Shown here piece by piece: positions 12,415 through 25,921 of a DNA stretch of 64,000 bases; positions within the stretch are counted from its first letter, which is position 1, and the number at the start of each line of letters is the position of its first letter. The notes under the pieces are model-generated. The model ran no database searches, was not told where the DNA came from, and worked only from the letters and a program-made list of their open reading frames with translations. This DNA comes from Syncephalastrum monosporum B8922 (lineage: Eukaryota > Mucoromycota > Mucoromycetes > Mucorales > Syncephalastraceae), in assembly GCA_000697355.1 (NCBI GenBank), contig JNEN01000804.1:109412-173411 (forward strand). The letters run 5' to 3'. Both the position numbers and the translations under genes were made by a program.

Positions 12415-13342
12415 ATGGCGCAACCTACCTTTATTCCTGTTCAAGGTCTTCCAGAAGATGAAGACCCTCATCATTTACCCTCGACACCTGCAACCATGTC
12501 GTCGTGTGAAGAATGCCTTGCCAAGTCCAAGGGCTGTCTTGGCACCAGCAGCGTAGGTAAGTTCGTTACCCACTCACAAGAAATAAACTTCAGCTGCTTA
12601 TATTTCGACAAAACAATCAGTGGATCCTCGTCCGCGACACAGGGACTACGGATCGATGCGCCAGTATGGCAAATTCTTAGGTGCCTATCGCTTTAGCTCT
12701 TCGTGTCTTTTTTTTTTTTTTTTGCGAAACTAACGATGGGCAAAAATAGACCCTGCAGACGCGGGACCGCGATCGACTTTGACGCAGACCCGGTGGCCAA
12801 GCAACAGTTACTATGGTAAACAGAAAAGCTCCATCAGCCGTAGCAGTAGTCAGTTTTCGTTCAAGACGGCCATGAGCTCTGTTACTATGGAAAGTACCTC
12901 CACTGCGGCTCCAGCCACGCCGCAGCATACCACCGTGAGCCCCAATGACAAAGATGAGGGTCTTTATTTGCTCTGGACGCATCAGTTGCTGCGCGAACGT
13001 GGCTTCAAGCCGGCTTCCTGTCGTGAGGGCAGCGATCTGCTGGATTACTCAACGACAGCGGATGGGCATGACGAGGACGACTACGACGACGACGATGACT
13101 GCGATAGCCGAAGCACCGATAGCAGCCTGACGCAAGATAGTCTTCTTCTGCAGCACCCATCTGGATTTTTTGATGCAACCGACCAGCTTTTCATGGCCCC
13201 CTCGGCCTCCTCGTCATTCTACCCGCATCAAGCCATGTCTTTGCGCTCTTCCATACAGCATTCATCATATCACTCGGGCCCTTCTCGGCCCGAATCTTCT
13301 TCATCTCTATGGTTTTCAATCAAGTCTTGTTTTGCTTGCTAG
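12415..13342 (+). CDS. Hypothetical acidic Ser-rich protein
   Basis: I do not recognise this gene. Exons 12415-12556, 12621-12680 and 12750-13342 join in frame to 264 residues. The N-terminus contains a small Cys cluster (SCEECLAKSKGC, residues about 30-41). A basic Tyr/Arg-rich stretch follows (HRDYGSMRQYGKF), then RSSSQFSFK. The most conserved-looking piece is GLYLLWTHQLLRERGFKPAS at about residues 157-176, predicted helical. An acidic run of Asp and Glu follows near residue 200, then a Ser/His/Pro-rich tail ending SIKSCFAC. The two Cys at the extreme C-terminus could be lipidated, which is speculation. Exon joins are supported by frame continuity and GT..AG sites; intron 2 (12681-12749) has a 3' T run. 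A C/T-rich leader precedes the ATG. The mix of disorder, acidic tract and short helix suggests a regulatory or adaptor role, without proof. Confidence 0.7.
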
Positions 13343-14060
13343 ACTAATTTATAACACATTATTATAACTTTTTCATTGTATACATCTCTTTATACCTCTA
13401 TCCCTTTCTATACATAAATGCAAGGTACCCAGTAAATTCTTATCATTGTCTGATGCGTGCCCCCGATCGGTCAGCTGTCATGCATATGAGAGATTTCTGG
13501 GTTTGTGCTGACTGTTGAGGCTTTGACTTGCGGCAATAGAACAGTAGAAAATCGTTTTGAAGGCCAACATCGTGTGATATCGGTTACAAGATCTCAATGA
13601 AAAGTCGGCAGTGCCTCCACCGCCATAACGGCCCTGAATTGCCAAGGGTCGCACAGACCACTGGATGTATGTACTGGAATGAGTGATCTTATTGGGAGGG
13701 GTGCCGCCGATCCTTATGCAACAGGCCAGCTGACAGCGTGACAGACGGTCCTGCCCTGTGAGGGTCCCTGTTTACCACCTGAGTGTCAAGACCTCAAACT
13801 CTATAATGGCCTCGAGGTAACACGTCATATGTCATCGACGCTGGTTTATCTTTGCTGATTTTCTCGTCCGTCTAGCGAAAATATGTAATGCGGACCATGG
13901 TGCTCGACTGGGAACGCACAAGTAAGCCTGCTGGCGACATACGCTCAGACCATGATGCATCATCGTGTGAGAGAGACAAATGTCAGGTTATAGTAACGTA
14001 CTGTATATAAAAGCTACTAGTGCTCTTGGAATCCCGAGAGAAAGATAAAATATCGTTTTC
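13343..14060. other. Intergenic spacer, about 0.7 kb
   Basis: No gene seen. A TATATAAAAG sequence at about 14003-14012, some 50 bp upstream of the ATG at 14061, is a reasonable TATA element for the F-box-like gene. Confidence 0.45.
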
Positions 14061-14999
14061 ATGCTTCTTTCGCATCTACCACCCGAATTGATTTGTCGCA
14101 TCTTCGCGTACACGGACAGTCCACAGGACTACACAGCCCTGCAGTGTACGAGCCGGCGGATCCAGACACTAGGACGCGCCCTCGCATGCCGGCTCGCCTT
14201 TTTGTACAACTACTTTGGCGCCGACCGACCTATTTACAAACACTATTATCCGCGGCTTGTCCAGTGGATAGCATCTACGGGGGTAGAGCCGATGGGTCAC
14301 AGTATGGCCAAGACAGCACGACGCATTCCCACTCGCCTGTTTGTCGATGGTTTCCAAAACTCACGGTGGGCGGATATCAACCCGATGGTCCTGTTTCGCT
14401 CCGAGTCTGTAGCTGGACCGTACACCGTACCCTCTGTGCCGGATGACCACACACCGCCGTTGGTCCGCGCTAAACAAGCATCCAGACACAGGTTGGTTGA
14501 GAACAACGTGATCCGAGGCGTGCGACGCGTGTACCTGGATGCGGAGGTCTGGGTGGACCCCAACCAGAGAGTCGCTTGCGATTGTGTGTTTCACCAGGTC
14601 GATACCATTTACTGCTTCACTTTCAGCAGCGGTGTGCGCGAGGTGCACATGGGCCGGATCCTGTACCAAGACGAAGGGATCGTGTCGGATACAACTTGGT
14701 CGTCGTTCCTTTCGGTGCGCCACATGAATACGACGTCAATTCAGGTGATGCCGACCCCCAAACGCCATCGCCGCCTATGGGCCCCGTGTTTGCTGCAGTC
14801 CCTGGAGGACTGTACGTTGCACCGTCGGATCACCAAGGGCGGCTTGTCGGCAGGTCGTCGTTTTGACTATGTCTTTGTCTACGAGCACGCCCCAGACGAT
14901 ACTATCTGCCTCGAATTCTGTGCACGAACACGGAACGGTGATCTAGAACCGCGAGGGTTTGTCCTCATGAAAGAGTTTTGTATTGACTGGAAAACGTAA
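14061..14999 (+). CDS. F-box-like protein, single exon
   Basis: 312 residues without introns. The N-terminus has the spacing of an F-box: LPPELICRIFAYTDSPQDYT followed by LQCTSRRIQTLGRALACRLA (residues 6-45), the module that docks Skp1 in SCF ubiquitin ligases. The remaining 260 residues show no leucine-rich repeats, WD40 repeats or Kelch motifs that I can recognise; they look like a single folded domain with scattered Trp and Cys (for example VWVDPNQRVACDCVFHQV and RRFDYVFVYEHAP). A substrate-receptor role is inferred only from the F-box. The stop lies 77 bp from the stop of the convergent PRP38 gene, and an AATAAA at 15036-15041 may serve as poly(A) signal. Confidence 0.75.
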   Translation: MLLSHLPPELICRIFAYTDSPQDYTALQCTSRRIQTLGRALACRLAFLYNYFGADRPIYKHYYPRLVQWIASTGVEPMGHSMAKTARRIPTRLFVDGFQNSRWADINPMVLFRSESVAGPYTVPSVPDDHTPPLVRAKQASRHRLVENNVIRGVRRVYLDAEVWVDPNQRVACDCVFHQVDTIYCFTFSSGVREVHMGRILYQDEGIVSDTTWSSFLSVRHMNTTSIQVMPTPKRHRRLWAPCLLQSLEDCTLHRRITKGGLSAGRRFDYVFVYEHAPDDTICLEFCARTRNGDLEPRGFVLMKEFCIDWKT

Positions 15000-15076
15000 A
15001 AACTATGTACAGATGTATATTGTTCCCCCCAAAAAAATAAAATACGACGATACCCATTATTGTTATCAACCTGATT

Positions 15077-15873
15077 CTAATCCTCCTCGTCCTGGTCGCT
15101 TTTCTTTCTGTTGTCCTCCTCATCTGACTCAAGATCTTGGTCAAGGAAGCTCTCTCTGGGATCCAGATCATCATTGTCTTCGAGCACGTGACGGGCTATC
15201 AGGCGAGGCAACATCACATCGCACACGCGTTCATTCCGTAGCAGCTCATCGATGAACTCGTCCATGTGCGTGAGGTGGTATCCCTCTATCGAATCCATCG
15301 GTGAGTCACTTGGCTTTGAGTATAAACAGACGCCATTACCTCCTTCTCGTACGCGCAATTTACGATAATCGTTCAAGAGAGGCTCAAGGTACTTGTAGAT
15401 CTCGACCGACCGCGCTACCAGACGCCAGTAAAAGGCGGCCAGGGCTCGCAGATATTTAAAGTCTTCTTGCTGAATCAGCTGAATGACAATGTCTTTCTCG
15501 GGTTGCAGTTGGAGCATCTTGAGGGTCAGGCACAGGAAAGGCGTGGGCTGCTGTCCAGCGTATTGACCTCCCATGTACTCTAGTTCGACCGCCTTGTCCA
15601 TGAGCGTAGCAGCTAAACACATGAGACAAAAAGTGCGTGTCAGTACAGCTGTAATGAGAAAAGGGTAAAGTAAGGCTGTGGATCACCTGTCAGGCCAAAG
15701 CATTCCTCCTTCCAGTACATGGAATCATAGATGCGCTCACGAATGATCTTCTCGACCAGGTGCTGTGGATCTGTTCCGTGCACTTGAATAGCATCGGCTA
15801 CCGTACGATTGGCTGAAGCGGCGCGTTAGTTACCGTAAGCATTGTTCTTTTGCAGAGAAAGAATCATACCCAT
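15077..15873 (-). CDS. PRP38: Pre-mRNA splicing factor PRP38
   Basis: Component of the U4/U6.U5 tri-snRNP / precatalytic B complex needed for spliceosome activation. Exons on the minus strand: 15873-15870 (only ATGG), 15812-15687, 15612-15340 and 15285-15077, giving 203 residues. Family hallmarks are ANRTVADAIQVHGTDPQHLV at the start, IIRERIYDSMYWKEECFGLT, then MGGQYAGQQPTPFLCL, and LTHMDEFIDELLRNERVCD. The C-terminus is an acidic, Asp/Glu/Ser/Lys-rich tail after the PRP38 domain. The first exon carries just four coding nucleotides; splicing to AG|CCAATCG yields MANRTVADA, which matches the family start. The third intron (15286-15339, 54 nt) is a multiple of three without a stop, so an unspliced form would stay in frame with an 18-residue insertion. 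Confidence 0.92.
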
Positions 15874-16178
15874 GGCGGATGTGCAGCAGAAAAGAAAAGA
15901 CGCATCAATTCGCTGCGTCGCCGAAACACAATTTAGGCATTGTTGCCCAGCACTTTATAAAAATGACCCGCCTGATATTTGGATAATCCTGCAACCGATA
16001 GTATCCTTCACATAAATATCACACAAACGATGACTCGTGTTGTAGAAAAACATTCATTAGATGGACTCTTCGTGCTATTCCTGGAAAGTTTCAAACAATG
16101 TGCTATGTATAATATAGTTACATGGTGCTCTCTAGCGAACAGATATAAATTTCGCTGCGTCTGTGGTAGGGCACCCAT

Positions 16179-19100
16179 TTATACCCTACGGTGGTTATGA
16201 TCGGTATCTTCATCCTCGTCCGGTATGTCCGTGGTGAGAATCTGATCCGAACTATTATTGTCGTCAATGAGGAGCCCTCCATGGCCTCGGCCCCAGTCTT
16301 GATTATCGGTCCACACGAACCCATCTTCATCAAAGTCGCCCAGGAGCGCCATGCCCTCGCCGCCGTACATGCTGAGGAGCACGGGCAAGAGGACCAGACC
16401 GTGTAGTGCACCGAGGACCACAATAGCAAGGTACATGCGGAAGTAGTACACCTCAAAAATCTTGGATCTCGTGAACGCCAGCACCACGATACCCGCAAAC
16501 TTGGTGAGCGTGATGCCGCAAAACACCTGGCAAAACAAATCATGTCAATTGGGATTCTCTTCATGAATTCGTGTTTCTTCCCCAACTTACCGAGCTGCCT
16601 ACATCCACCATACTCTTGCTCGCGCGCTCCTCGCGGCTGCCGTGGGATACCATGAACCCACGCGCCACATGGCAGCAAAACTCGACGCTGATACCAACAC
16701 AGATGACGAGGTTGACCAAGCTCACTGCGTTCAGGCTGATATCCCACAGCGTCATCACACCGGCAAGGTCGACCAGGATCATGAGCACAACGCCCATCAC
16801 GATCACGCCCGACCGAAGGCTGCCCAAGAGAGAGGAGGTGACGATAAAGATGGCAAGCACTGCCAGTCCAAGCAGCTCGAACGCCATCATGACGATATAC
16901 GAATATTGCTCAAAGAAGATGTAAAATACCGAGTAGGGGTATATATCAAGCTCCAGCTCCTGACCGAGCTGATCCGCGATGCGGCGGGCAGACTGGTGAG
17001 CAGCAATGAAGTCATGCTGTGTCTTCAGGTGGGTGTGGAATGTGCGGAAATGCGACGCGATGATATCTGTGTTGTCTTCATCAGCCAAAACCGCGTCACC
17101 GTAAGCGGCTCTACCCGCAAGCGGGCACGACTCGCTCGGCATCATGTCGAGCCATAAATCCAAGTATGTGAGAAACTCTTGTCCTTGAGGTAATGTCTCC
17201 ATCGTCGGTTCCCACTCGGGCAAACATGCCTCACAGTCAAAGTCGTCCGGGCTGCACAGTTCCGGCTTATCTTGGAGATACTGGCTCTCGAGTAAGTTTT
17301 CTTGCGTCAACATGCTTCGACGTCTGCGTTTTTGCTTGAACTGACAGCACTCAAGATTGGGGTTCAGCCAGTAAAGGTAGTCATCGATCCAACTGCTGGT
17401 CGGCTGGCCAATGTAGGACACTTCCGGGCGCTTGCGCTCCTGTTCAAGAACGGTCGCTACGGAGCGTTCGTTGCAGGTCGTCAGACGACCACAAGCTTTC
17501 TGCTGGACGGTACGGTCTGTAAAGTTGGCGCCGCGAACAACAAAGTAAACAGGCGGGCCGACGTTGAAATAGGTATCCAGGTCGTTGAAGTAGGGTACGA
17601 GGTATGAATCGGATGGTAGGGCGATGCGTTGATCCAGGCCGAGCGGGAGGTCAGGCGCCACCGAAAGCGCAAACATAAAGAGGCCGAGGAAAGCGAGCGT
17701 GATACAGTATTGCATCTTCCGCGTCAGAATGAAAGGCACATAATAGACGCGGAAGAGACGGGAGAGCCACCCCTCCTTCTCCATCGTGTCAGGTGCACGG
17801 ATTTGGACGCAAGGGACGCAATCAAGTCGTTTGTCCTACAAGCATGGTAAATATCCCCACCCGCCTTGCGAGCACTGACTATCCTTACATCCGTTCTACG
17901 CGCATCTAATGCCATGCATGAGACGAAGCATGTCACTTGGAGAACAAAGTCGACAAAGATGGCGACGGAAGCAACGATGGCGAAGCTGCTAACGGCAGGC
18001 ATAGTCACCAAGGTGCCAAGTCCAAATGCAATGGTCTCGCTGACGGAGCTGAGCAAGATGCTGGGCCCCATCTTGCCAAGTACCTTGGCAATACGGTCTT
18101 CCACGGATTCGTCCGCCGTTTGCTCTTCGCGACGGGCATACTCATGGCAGAGGATGAAGATATTGTCGACGCCGACGGCAAGCACAAGAAAGGGAATGAC
18201 TTCGGCAATAATGAGGGTCGTCTTTTTGCCTGTCAGAGAGAACAGACCGACGGCAGTGGACACGGAAAAAATGACAATCAGGATACCGCAGATACCGAGA
18301 CCAAATTTGGAGTCGATGAACAGACGTCGCACATTCCAGGAGCGGAACCGGCCAAGTGCGACCGAGGCATAGATGAACATAACGACATAGCTAATGATCA
18401 CCGTCTTGGCATCAGTGTTGGAGGACTTGTTGAGTTCGGTCTCCAAGGAGCTCTGTAGATCCGATGAGTTTCACGATAAACGATATGCTTATATCTTTTT
18501 CGTTTTAAAATGTTTGTCGTACCTCTGTAGAATACGTGATGCGCACACCTTCCCATTCGGGGCGGTCATTCACTGAGTTGAGGATATGTCTCAGAAGCGA
18601 CTTTTCCCATTCTATTGCTTTGGCGGCCACGCTTTCATCAATTGAGTTCTTGAGCACGATGGTGACGATCATGGCGCGTGCATCCGCGTATGAATCATTT
18701 TCATAACCGCCGAGGATCATTTCGGGCTTGAGTGGCTGCAAAAAATCGGGCAGGCACATTGCAGGTTCGCTCGTGCAGGAGTCAAATTCGCTCTTCCACT
18801 TGGACGGATCGAAATTGTCTGGATCGCCTTGCCAGTAACCTGTGACAGACTGGACGATGCATGCATCCCCTGTAGGCGCAAAGCACACATCCTGCAGGGT
18901 GTGGCCACTGGGATCCGAGCGCAGATGTCGTATCTCCTGCTCCAAGCCAAGTAGACTCTCCAGACGGTCCCCATTGACGACCGGCTCCTCTGATTCGCTG
19001 ACAAAGAAGAGTTGTGTCGCGCGGTAAAAAGGGCCAAAATGCTCGTCGAAATAGGTCTTTTCTTGAAGAGCTTGCGAGGAAGGAGCCACCCACAAATGCA

Positions 19101-20238
19101 CCGGATCGCGCTCGACGGTAAAATTCTTCCAGCCTATGGATGCTAGCGAGACGAAGCAAAGGCTGGCAAAGATGACAGCCCACGGGTAACGCGCACAGAT
19201 CAGACCCTGGCGGTAGAACCAGCTTTGGAGGCGTGAGTTGAGCCAGTAGCGGCGGGGGGTATGGTCCGGATCCAGCAGATGTTCTTCTTCGTCATCGTCG
19301 GCCAAAGCCACGCGTTCGTAGATACCACGCGTTTCTTCATTGGTGGGTATACCAAGGGCGTGCTTCAGACGGCGCACAAAGCGGATATTGCGCCCGAGGA
19401 GGACCATGGCCGTGAACAGCAGTATCAGAGCGTAACACATGACCATAGTAAAGGTCCAGCATTTGAGTTGGCCGATATAGCATTCGGGCTCTTCCTCTGG
19501 AACTTTTTCGAGCACAGGGCAGGAAGCTTCGCAGTCGACGCAGGCGCAGTGTGCATCGATAGCGGTATCATTGCACTGGCGGCCATCCTCGTCGTAGCGT
19601 GCCATGGCGGTGGAGTTGTGCTCTACGGGGGGAAAGTCGATCTGGATGGGGCTGCCCGCAAAGGGACGTTTTGTGCCCATGAAACGAACCATGCCGAGCC
19701 AGTCTTTGGCGCCGCCGCCAATAAGGTCCATTGCATAGCCGTTGGAACCCCCGAATTTGATGCCTTTGCAGCTGTCATAGAACTGGTTGCCAAAGTTGTC
19801 GCCGACCCAGTAATCGGTCTGGTTGACGAGGTCGGATGATGTCAGGTCTGTGACGTTGACAAAGGTGGACTGGTCCGGTGAGCACGTAAAGGAGCACCAG
19901 AACTGCAGAAAATTGTTCCAGCACGCAGGACACGAGCCAATGATAGGAACAGCCTGCTGAATCTGGTTGACGAGGTCACCCAGCTGGTTTTCATCGCAAC
20001 AGGTGGGTCCTTCTGCATACGCGGCACCGCACGTCTCGACTAGCTTTTGTCGGAAAGCTTCCGACTCGGGTTCGACCGCAGGACCATTGTACGGACAATT
20101 CAGACTGACAAAACCCTCCATGCCGCACTGCCCGCGCATGACACAGTAGCCGTCTTGATGAACCGTGGCCAATGCGGGTGGAGTGCATGATAAAAGTGCG
20201 ATAATGAGCAGTAGCAGCTCATGTAAATGGGGTTTCAT
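16179..20238 (-). CDS. NCR1: Niemann-Pick C1 family sterol transporter
   Basis: Late endosome/vacuole membrane protein that moves sterols across or into the limiting membrane. Exons 20238-18523, 18452-17889, 17835-16591 and 16526-16179 give 1290 residues, the normal NPC1 size. Start [17 protein letters not shown] is a signal peptide to about residue 24. The Cys-rich luminal N-domain follows ([29 protein letters not shown]). The first membrane helix is near [20 protein letters not shown], then the second luminal domain. The sterol-sensing domain spans the exon 1/2 join ([40 protein letters not shown]). The Cys-rich third loop is in exon 3 and the last helices are in exons 3-4. The exon 2/3 join was set at GAT|gtaagg..tag|GACAAA because it restores [13 protein letters not shown]. 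The C-terminal tail is acidic. Upstream ATGs before 20238 lack a signal peptide and were not chosen. Confidence 0.95.
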
Positions 20239-21279
20239 AACTCTCACGCAAAGTAGAAGAAAAAATGCACGCAATCCGTTTGGTGCGGAGGAATTATTTT
20301 TTTGGCACACAGAACAAAAGGTGTCGCCGATGTCCGCTCCCTGCGTACCACCTGTTTCCTCCTGCATCTTGCCTGACTTGCCGTACTTGTTTCTTCGTCC
20401 TTCTTTGTTTTATTTGCATCTGACTTGCGCAAGACTATGGAAAAGTGCTAAATATATGCGTTAAGCGATGAATAACATATTTCGCTGGAATATACTCTGT
20501 GCGAGTTGAAGTGCTATTGAAAACGATGAACGAGAGTCGAAAACAAAAACACGAAACACGCTTTTTCTGATCGATTGCCGGCTCCCAGTCGACACTGAGA
20601 GCACTGCATAATTCAGCTAGTAGATATTTACATTGATATAATTAGAAGATGTTGTTTTGTAGTCCGTGGTAAACCTATATGTCGGATAAGCACGAGTACT
20701 TCCCACACTACGAAATCCGAGGTAAAGGATATTCAAATAGCTATAGCCAGTATGACTTGCACTACATGTATCAACTTGATTTCAATGTACATATTCGACT
20801 TGTTATATACACCCAGTGTCTCGATAGTACTGCGATGCAGCAGATTTTCAAGAAGAAAAAAAGATATATTGCTAACGAAAGCACTAATGCGTCCGTGTAC
20901 AGTATATAAAGCCTGTCTATCCTTGATCTCGGATATCTTATTGATCAAAAACTGTATGACCAGAATGAAAGTCTGTCATATACGATGCTCATTACCAAGC
21001 TATTATATGGAGGAGATGGGAAAAATGTATGTGGTAGTCAACGGACCCGTTACTGATGGAAACCATGGTAACGCTATAAATTGGCCATTATGAGTGGTCG
21101 TTTGGCAGGATGTTTCATTTCCCTGACCTACAGTACCGAATAAGAGAACAAGATCGGCCGAACCAATTTTATGGGCAATGAGATCTAATTGGACGATCTC
21201 ATCAGCATTTGTCACAATTTGATGCCAGCTTGGGCCCTCTTTGTGTCACTCTTTTTTCTTTCACTTTGCCAGGACCTGT
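20239..21279. other. Divergent promoter region between NPC1 and aspartate kinase
   Basis: About 1 kb without a gene. It separates two divergently transcribed genes, so it should hold both promoters. A C/T-rich stretch lies at 20380-20410 on the NPC1 side. On the kinase side TTTCACTTTGCCAG at 21258-21271 looks like a 3' splice site, so the kinase may have a 5'UTR intron ending there. Confidence 0.45.
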
Positions 21280-23018
21280 ATGCACACTTCGCCGCTACGG
21301 ACGAACCCCACAGACCTACCCTGGGTTGTTCAGAAATATGGCGGTACAAGCGTCGGCAAGTTCCTCGACGTGATTGCCTCTCGCATTGTTCCGTACGTCA
21401 TTCAGTGCATTCTTCTCAAGCGGATCGCTCATTCACCTCGTCTTGAATAGCTCTTATCTGGAAAAGAACCGGGTAGTGGTTGTATGCTCAGCGAGAAGCG
21501 GCGAGACAAAGTCCAAAGGCACAACCAACCGGTAAGCATGAATGCATAAGCTGGCGTTACTTGACGCTTTTTCGTAGCCTCCTGAAAGCAGCCGAGGAAG
21601 CACTCAACAATGGCTCCCAAGAATACCTGAACATTGTTCAAGATATCAAAGAGGATCATATTGCTGCTGCACGCTCAGTGGTCAAGGACCAGCAAATACT
21701 GGAGCAGTTGGAAAAGGAGATAGACAAACAATGTCTTCGTTTGCGATCCTTCTTGCAGGCAGCAGAGGTAAGAGAAATCAAGGTGTGCATAAATGTCAGC
21801 GATATTCACCTACTGGGATGGTCAATTAGATTATTGATGAAATATCACCACGGTCGCGAGACATCATTGTTGGTATGGGCGAACTCTTGTCATGTAACAT
21901 AACGGCCGCGCTCCTGAAGGATCGGGTAAGGGATTTCAATCATGATTATCAGCTGGGAAACTCATGCGCGGGTTTGAAGGGAATTGACAGTCAGCTAGTG
22001 GTGCTTAACAACATCATTGACCAAGAGTTTACGGTGCTGGACCAAACCTTCTACGACTATTTATCACAACGTCTCGCTGAGTCCGTGCAGGCATGTGGAA
22101 ACAAAGTACCCATCTTGACGGGCTTCTTTGGCAACGTTCCAGGGAGTTTACTGGCCACCATTGGACGAGGGTACACCGATCTCTGCGCTGCGCTGGTCGC
22201 TGTGGGTCTTAAAGCGCAGGAGCTGCAGATCTGGAAGGAGGTGGATGGTGTGTTCACGGCCGATCCGCGCAAGGTCGACGGCGCACGGCTGCTGCCCAAG
22301 ATCACACCTGAGGAGGCGGCCGAGTTGACCTATTATGGCTCCGAAGTCATCCACCCATTTACGATGGAACAAGTCATTAAGGCCGCGATCCCTATCCGCA
22401 TTAAAAACGTGGAAAACCCTGCTGGGTCAGGCACCATCATTTACCCCGAATTCCTAGAAAAGAAAAAGACAGAATCCATGAGCAAGCATCCCACCGCCGT
22501 CACCATCAAGGACAATATTTGCGTCTTGAATGTGCACTCGAATCGCAAAAGTGTCAGCCACGGCTTCTTGGCCAAGATATTTACGACGCTGGACGAGCAT
22601 AATATCGTGGTGGATCTCATATCCACCTCGGAAGTTCACGTCTCGATGGCGCTCAGCACCGACGTGGTGCGCACCTCACTTGAAAAAGCAGTAGGAAGCC
22701 TCAAGGCACTTGGCACGGTAAGAAGGTGGTGCAACAAAAAGGGGACAAAGATATTAAAGTCGAGTGTAGGTTGACGTCATTGAAAATATGGCAATCCTCT
22801 CCCTTGTGGGCAAGGATATGCGGAATACTGTGGGCACAGCAGGAAAAATGTTTACGGCACTCGCAGGCGCCGGTGTCAGCATTGAAATTATATCCCAGGG
22901 CGCATCCGAAATCAACATTTCATGCGTCATCGCAGAAGAAAAGGCGCTGTCTGCCATGAGAGCCATCCATGAGCGACTCCTTACGCTCGAATCCATCCAA
23001 CAAGCAGCTGATTTATAA
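21280..23018 (+). CDS. HOM3: Aspartate kinase
   Basis: Phosphorylates aspartate, the first step toward threonine, methionine and isoleucine, and usually the feedback point for threonine. Exons 21280-21392, 21451-21531, 21578-21767, 21830-21925, 21980-22717 and 22770-23018 give 488 residues. The N-terminus has VVQKYGGTSVGKF (kinase motif KxGGTS) and VVVCSARSGETKSKGTTNR. The centre has SPRSRDIIVGMGELLS, then LTGFFGNVPGSLLATIGRGY and KEVDGVFTADPRKV. The final 140 residues are two ACT domains (NVHSNRKSVSHGFLAKIF; LVGKDMRNTVGTAGKMFTAL). Intron 4 (21926-21979, 54 nt) is in frame and stop-free, but splicing restores KDRGIDSQLVVLN and is preferred. The start at 21280 gives a short lead before VVQKYGG; no earlier in-frame Met is better. 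Confidence 0.94.
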
Positions 23019-23156
23019 AACGCAAATGTATACTACTACTTTATTTCAATCCTTTTACGTTCATCTGGTTTGTTTCCGTAGACAAGAAAGTAAAAAGAAA
23101 GTCCGTTTAGATGTTTTGACTACCAGGAGAGTGTGGGGTGGGGCAGTGGGTTCGGT

Positions 23157-24455
<1,299 letters not shown>

Positions 24456-25921
24456 TTATACATGATGAACTAGGCCAGAACCTATATAACCCATAGCAAT
24501 AAGTCTCTTATCCTCTTATATACTTGCGCTCTCTTACCGTTCAGGCCTTCATAGTAGAACCAGTTCTGAATTGGGAGCTCCTTCTTCGACAGCACCTTGA
24601 TCATTTCTTGCGCCAATACACCGCCCAAGATGGCTGCTACTGGAGCCATTTCGGTCTCGAGAAGTGTAGCGAGGTCCCTACGATGCTTACATTGAGTATG
24701 GCTGTGGCACCAAAGATACGATCATTACCTGAGCAGCGCATCGTCGAGCACCGACGCATCCGAGATACCCATACTCTGCAGATATTTGGGCTTTAATTCC
24801 ACCAGCAAGTCGCCATCTTCAGGGCCAGGTGCACGCTTGTACTCTTGTTGGAATTTGAACAGACCTGGCGTGTAAATGTGAGCAAGTAACATAAAAGACA
24901 TACGCACGTATACTCACAATGGATGAGAAAGCTGACGGGTGAGATACGCTTTTTCAGGGCTTTTGAGGTCATACTTGACCAATCTTTCCGTAAGGACTCC
25001 TCAAGGCTGGTATAGATCTCCTCCTGCTTTGTGCGCGTCACAACGGGTTCGGCTGTAGATTTGCTTCCTGGTGGCAATGTCTTCCGTTCTCTAGTGAAAG
25101 GCATGAGACGATTCGTGTAAAGAATATTTCCGTGAAGGCTTACTCGATGAAGGCGTGCTTTGTTAGGTCACAGAAGATGTATCCGAACCAGCCGAACGCA
25201 TCAGCCGCATAAAAGGGCTTCGCTACTTGCCGCCGCAAACGATCAATACGCAGCTATCAGAAGAGTATATGAGCGGTGATGCATACAAAGCATGTCATGC
25301 TTACCAAAGTTTCGATATCGCCATGAGCAACGCAGACGATATCGAACGTCTGGAAGAACGTGTCCGGTTTATCAGCTACATAGTCCTTGTCGACAACGAT
25401 ATCCACACGTGGGTTCAACGCTAGGATCGATGGAGCTGCTGCTTCAGCACGCTATTCCAAGTGTGAGCCCTCTGAACTTCCACAGACGCGACATTCGAAC
25501 GTACGTTTTTGCCGATATCGCCTTCCTTGAGGAGAAATTGAGCACCAAGATTTTCTTCCTGAACAACGGCATGATCAAGAAGGGTAAGGCTGCCAATGCC
25601 GGCGAGTGCAATGTTCTTGCACACTTCGTTATTCAGAGCACTCAAGCCGACAATGAGCACGTGTGCTGCCCGAATGCTAAAAGAAGAGAGGAACAGGAAG
25701 GAACAGTCGATTTTAGAACGGAAACGCGTTCACTGTCGCTAATCGCGTGGTTGGTTACCTTTGCTGAGCTTCAAGGCCCCAAAGGCGGATCTGACGATCA
25801 TAGATCTCGGCTTCGTCTGTAATATAGTAGTTGCAATATAGAAGTATCGCAATAAGTCCTTTTACGCTCAAAGCTAAAGCGCGGATTAGGTTATACCTTG
25901 TGTGATTCCTGCGTTGGCCAT
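24456..25921 (-). CDS. AOS1: SUMO-activating enzyme subunit AOS1 (SAE1-like)
   Basis: Smaller subunit of the heterodimeric E1 that adenylates SUMO together with UBA2. Minus-strand exons: 25921-25897, 25816-25759, 25676-25505, 25451-25305, 25253-25144, 25090-24918, 24864-24729, 24677-24538 and 24481-24456; 328 residues. The signature EIYDRQIRLWGLEAQQRI is at residues about 11-28. The Rossmann-like fold follows (HVLIVGLSALNNEVCKNIAL, LTLLDHAVVQEENLGAQFL). The exon 3/4 join was chosen to give GKN|RAEAAAPSILALNPRV, the conserved GxNRAEA pattern. The second conserved block is FFQTFDIVCVAHGD, and near the end EMAPVAAILGGVLAQEMIKV. As expected for AOS1 there is no catalytic Cys domain. First and last coding exons are only 25 and 26 nt; the last is supported by frame and a TATATAG acceptor but is the least certain join. 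Confidence 0.9.

Noticed and set aside
18842..20464. Several plus-strand open frames opposite NPC1
   Set aside because: Shadows of the long NPC1 exons in other frames.
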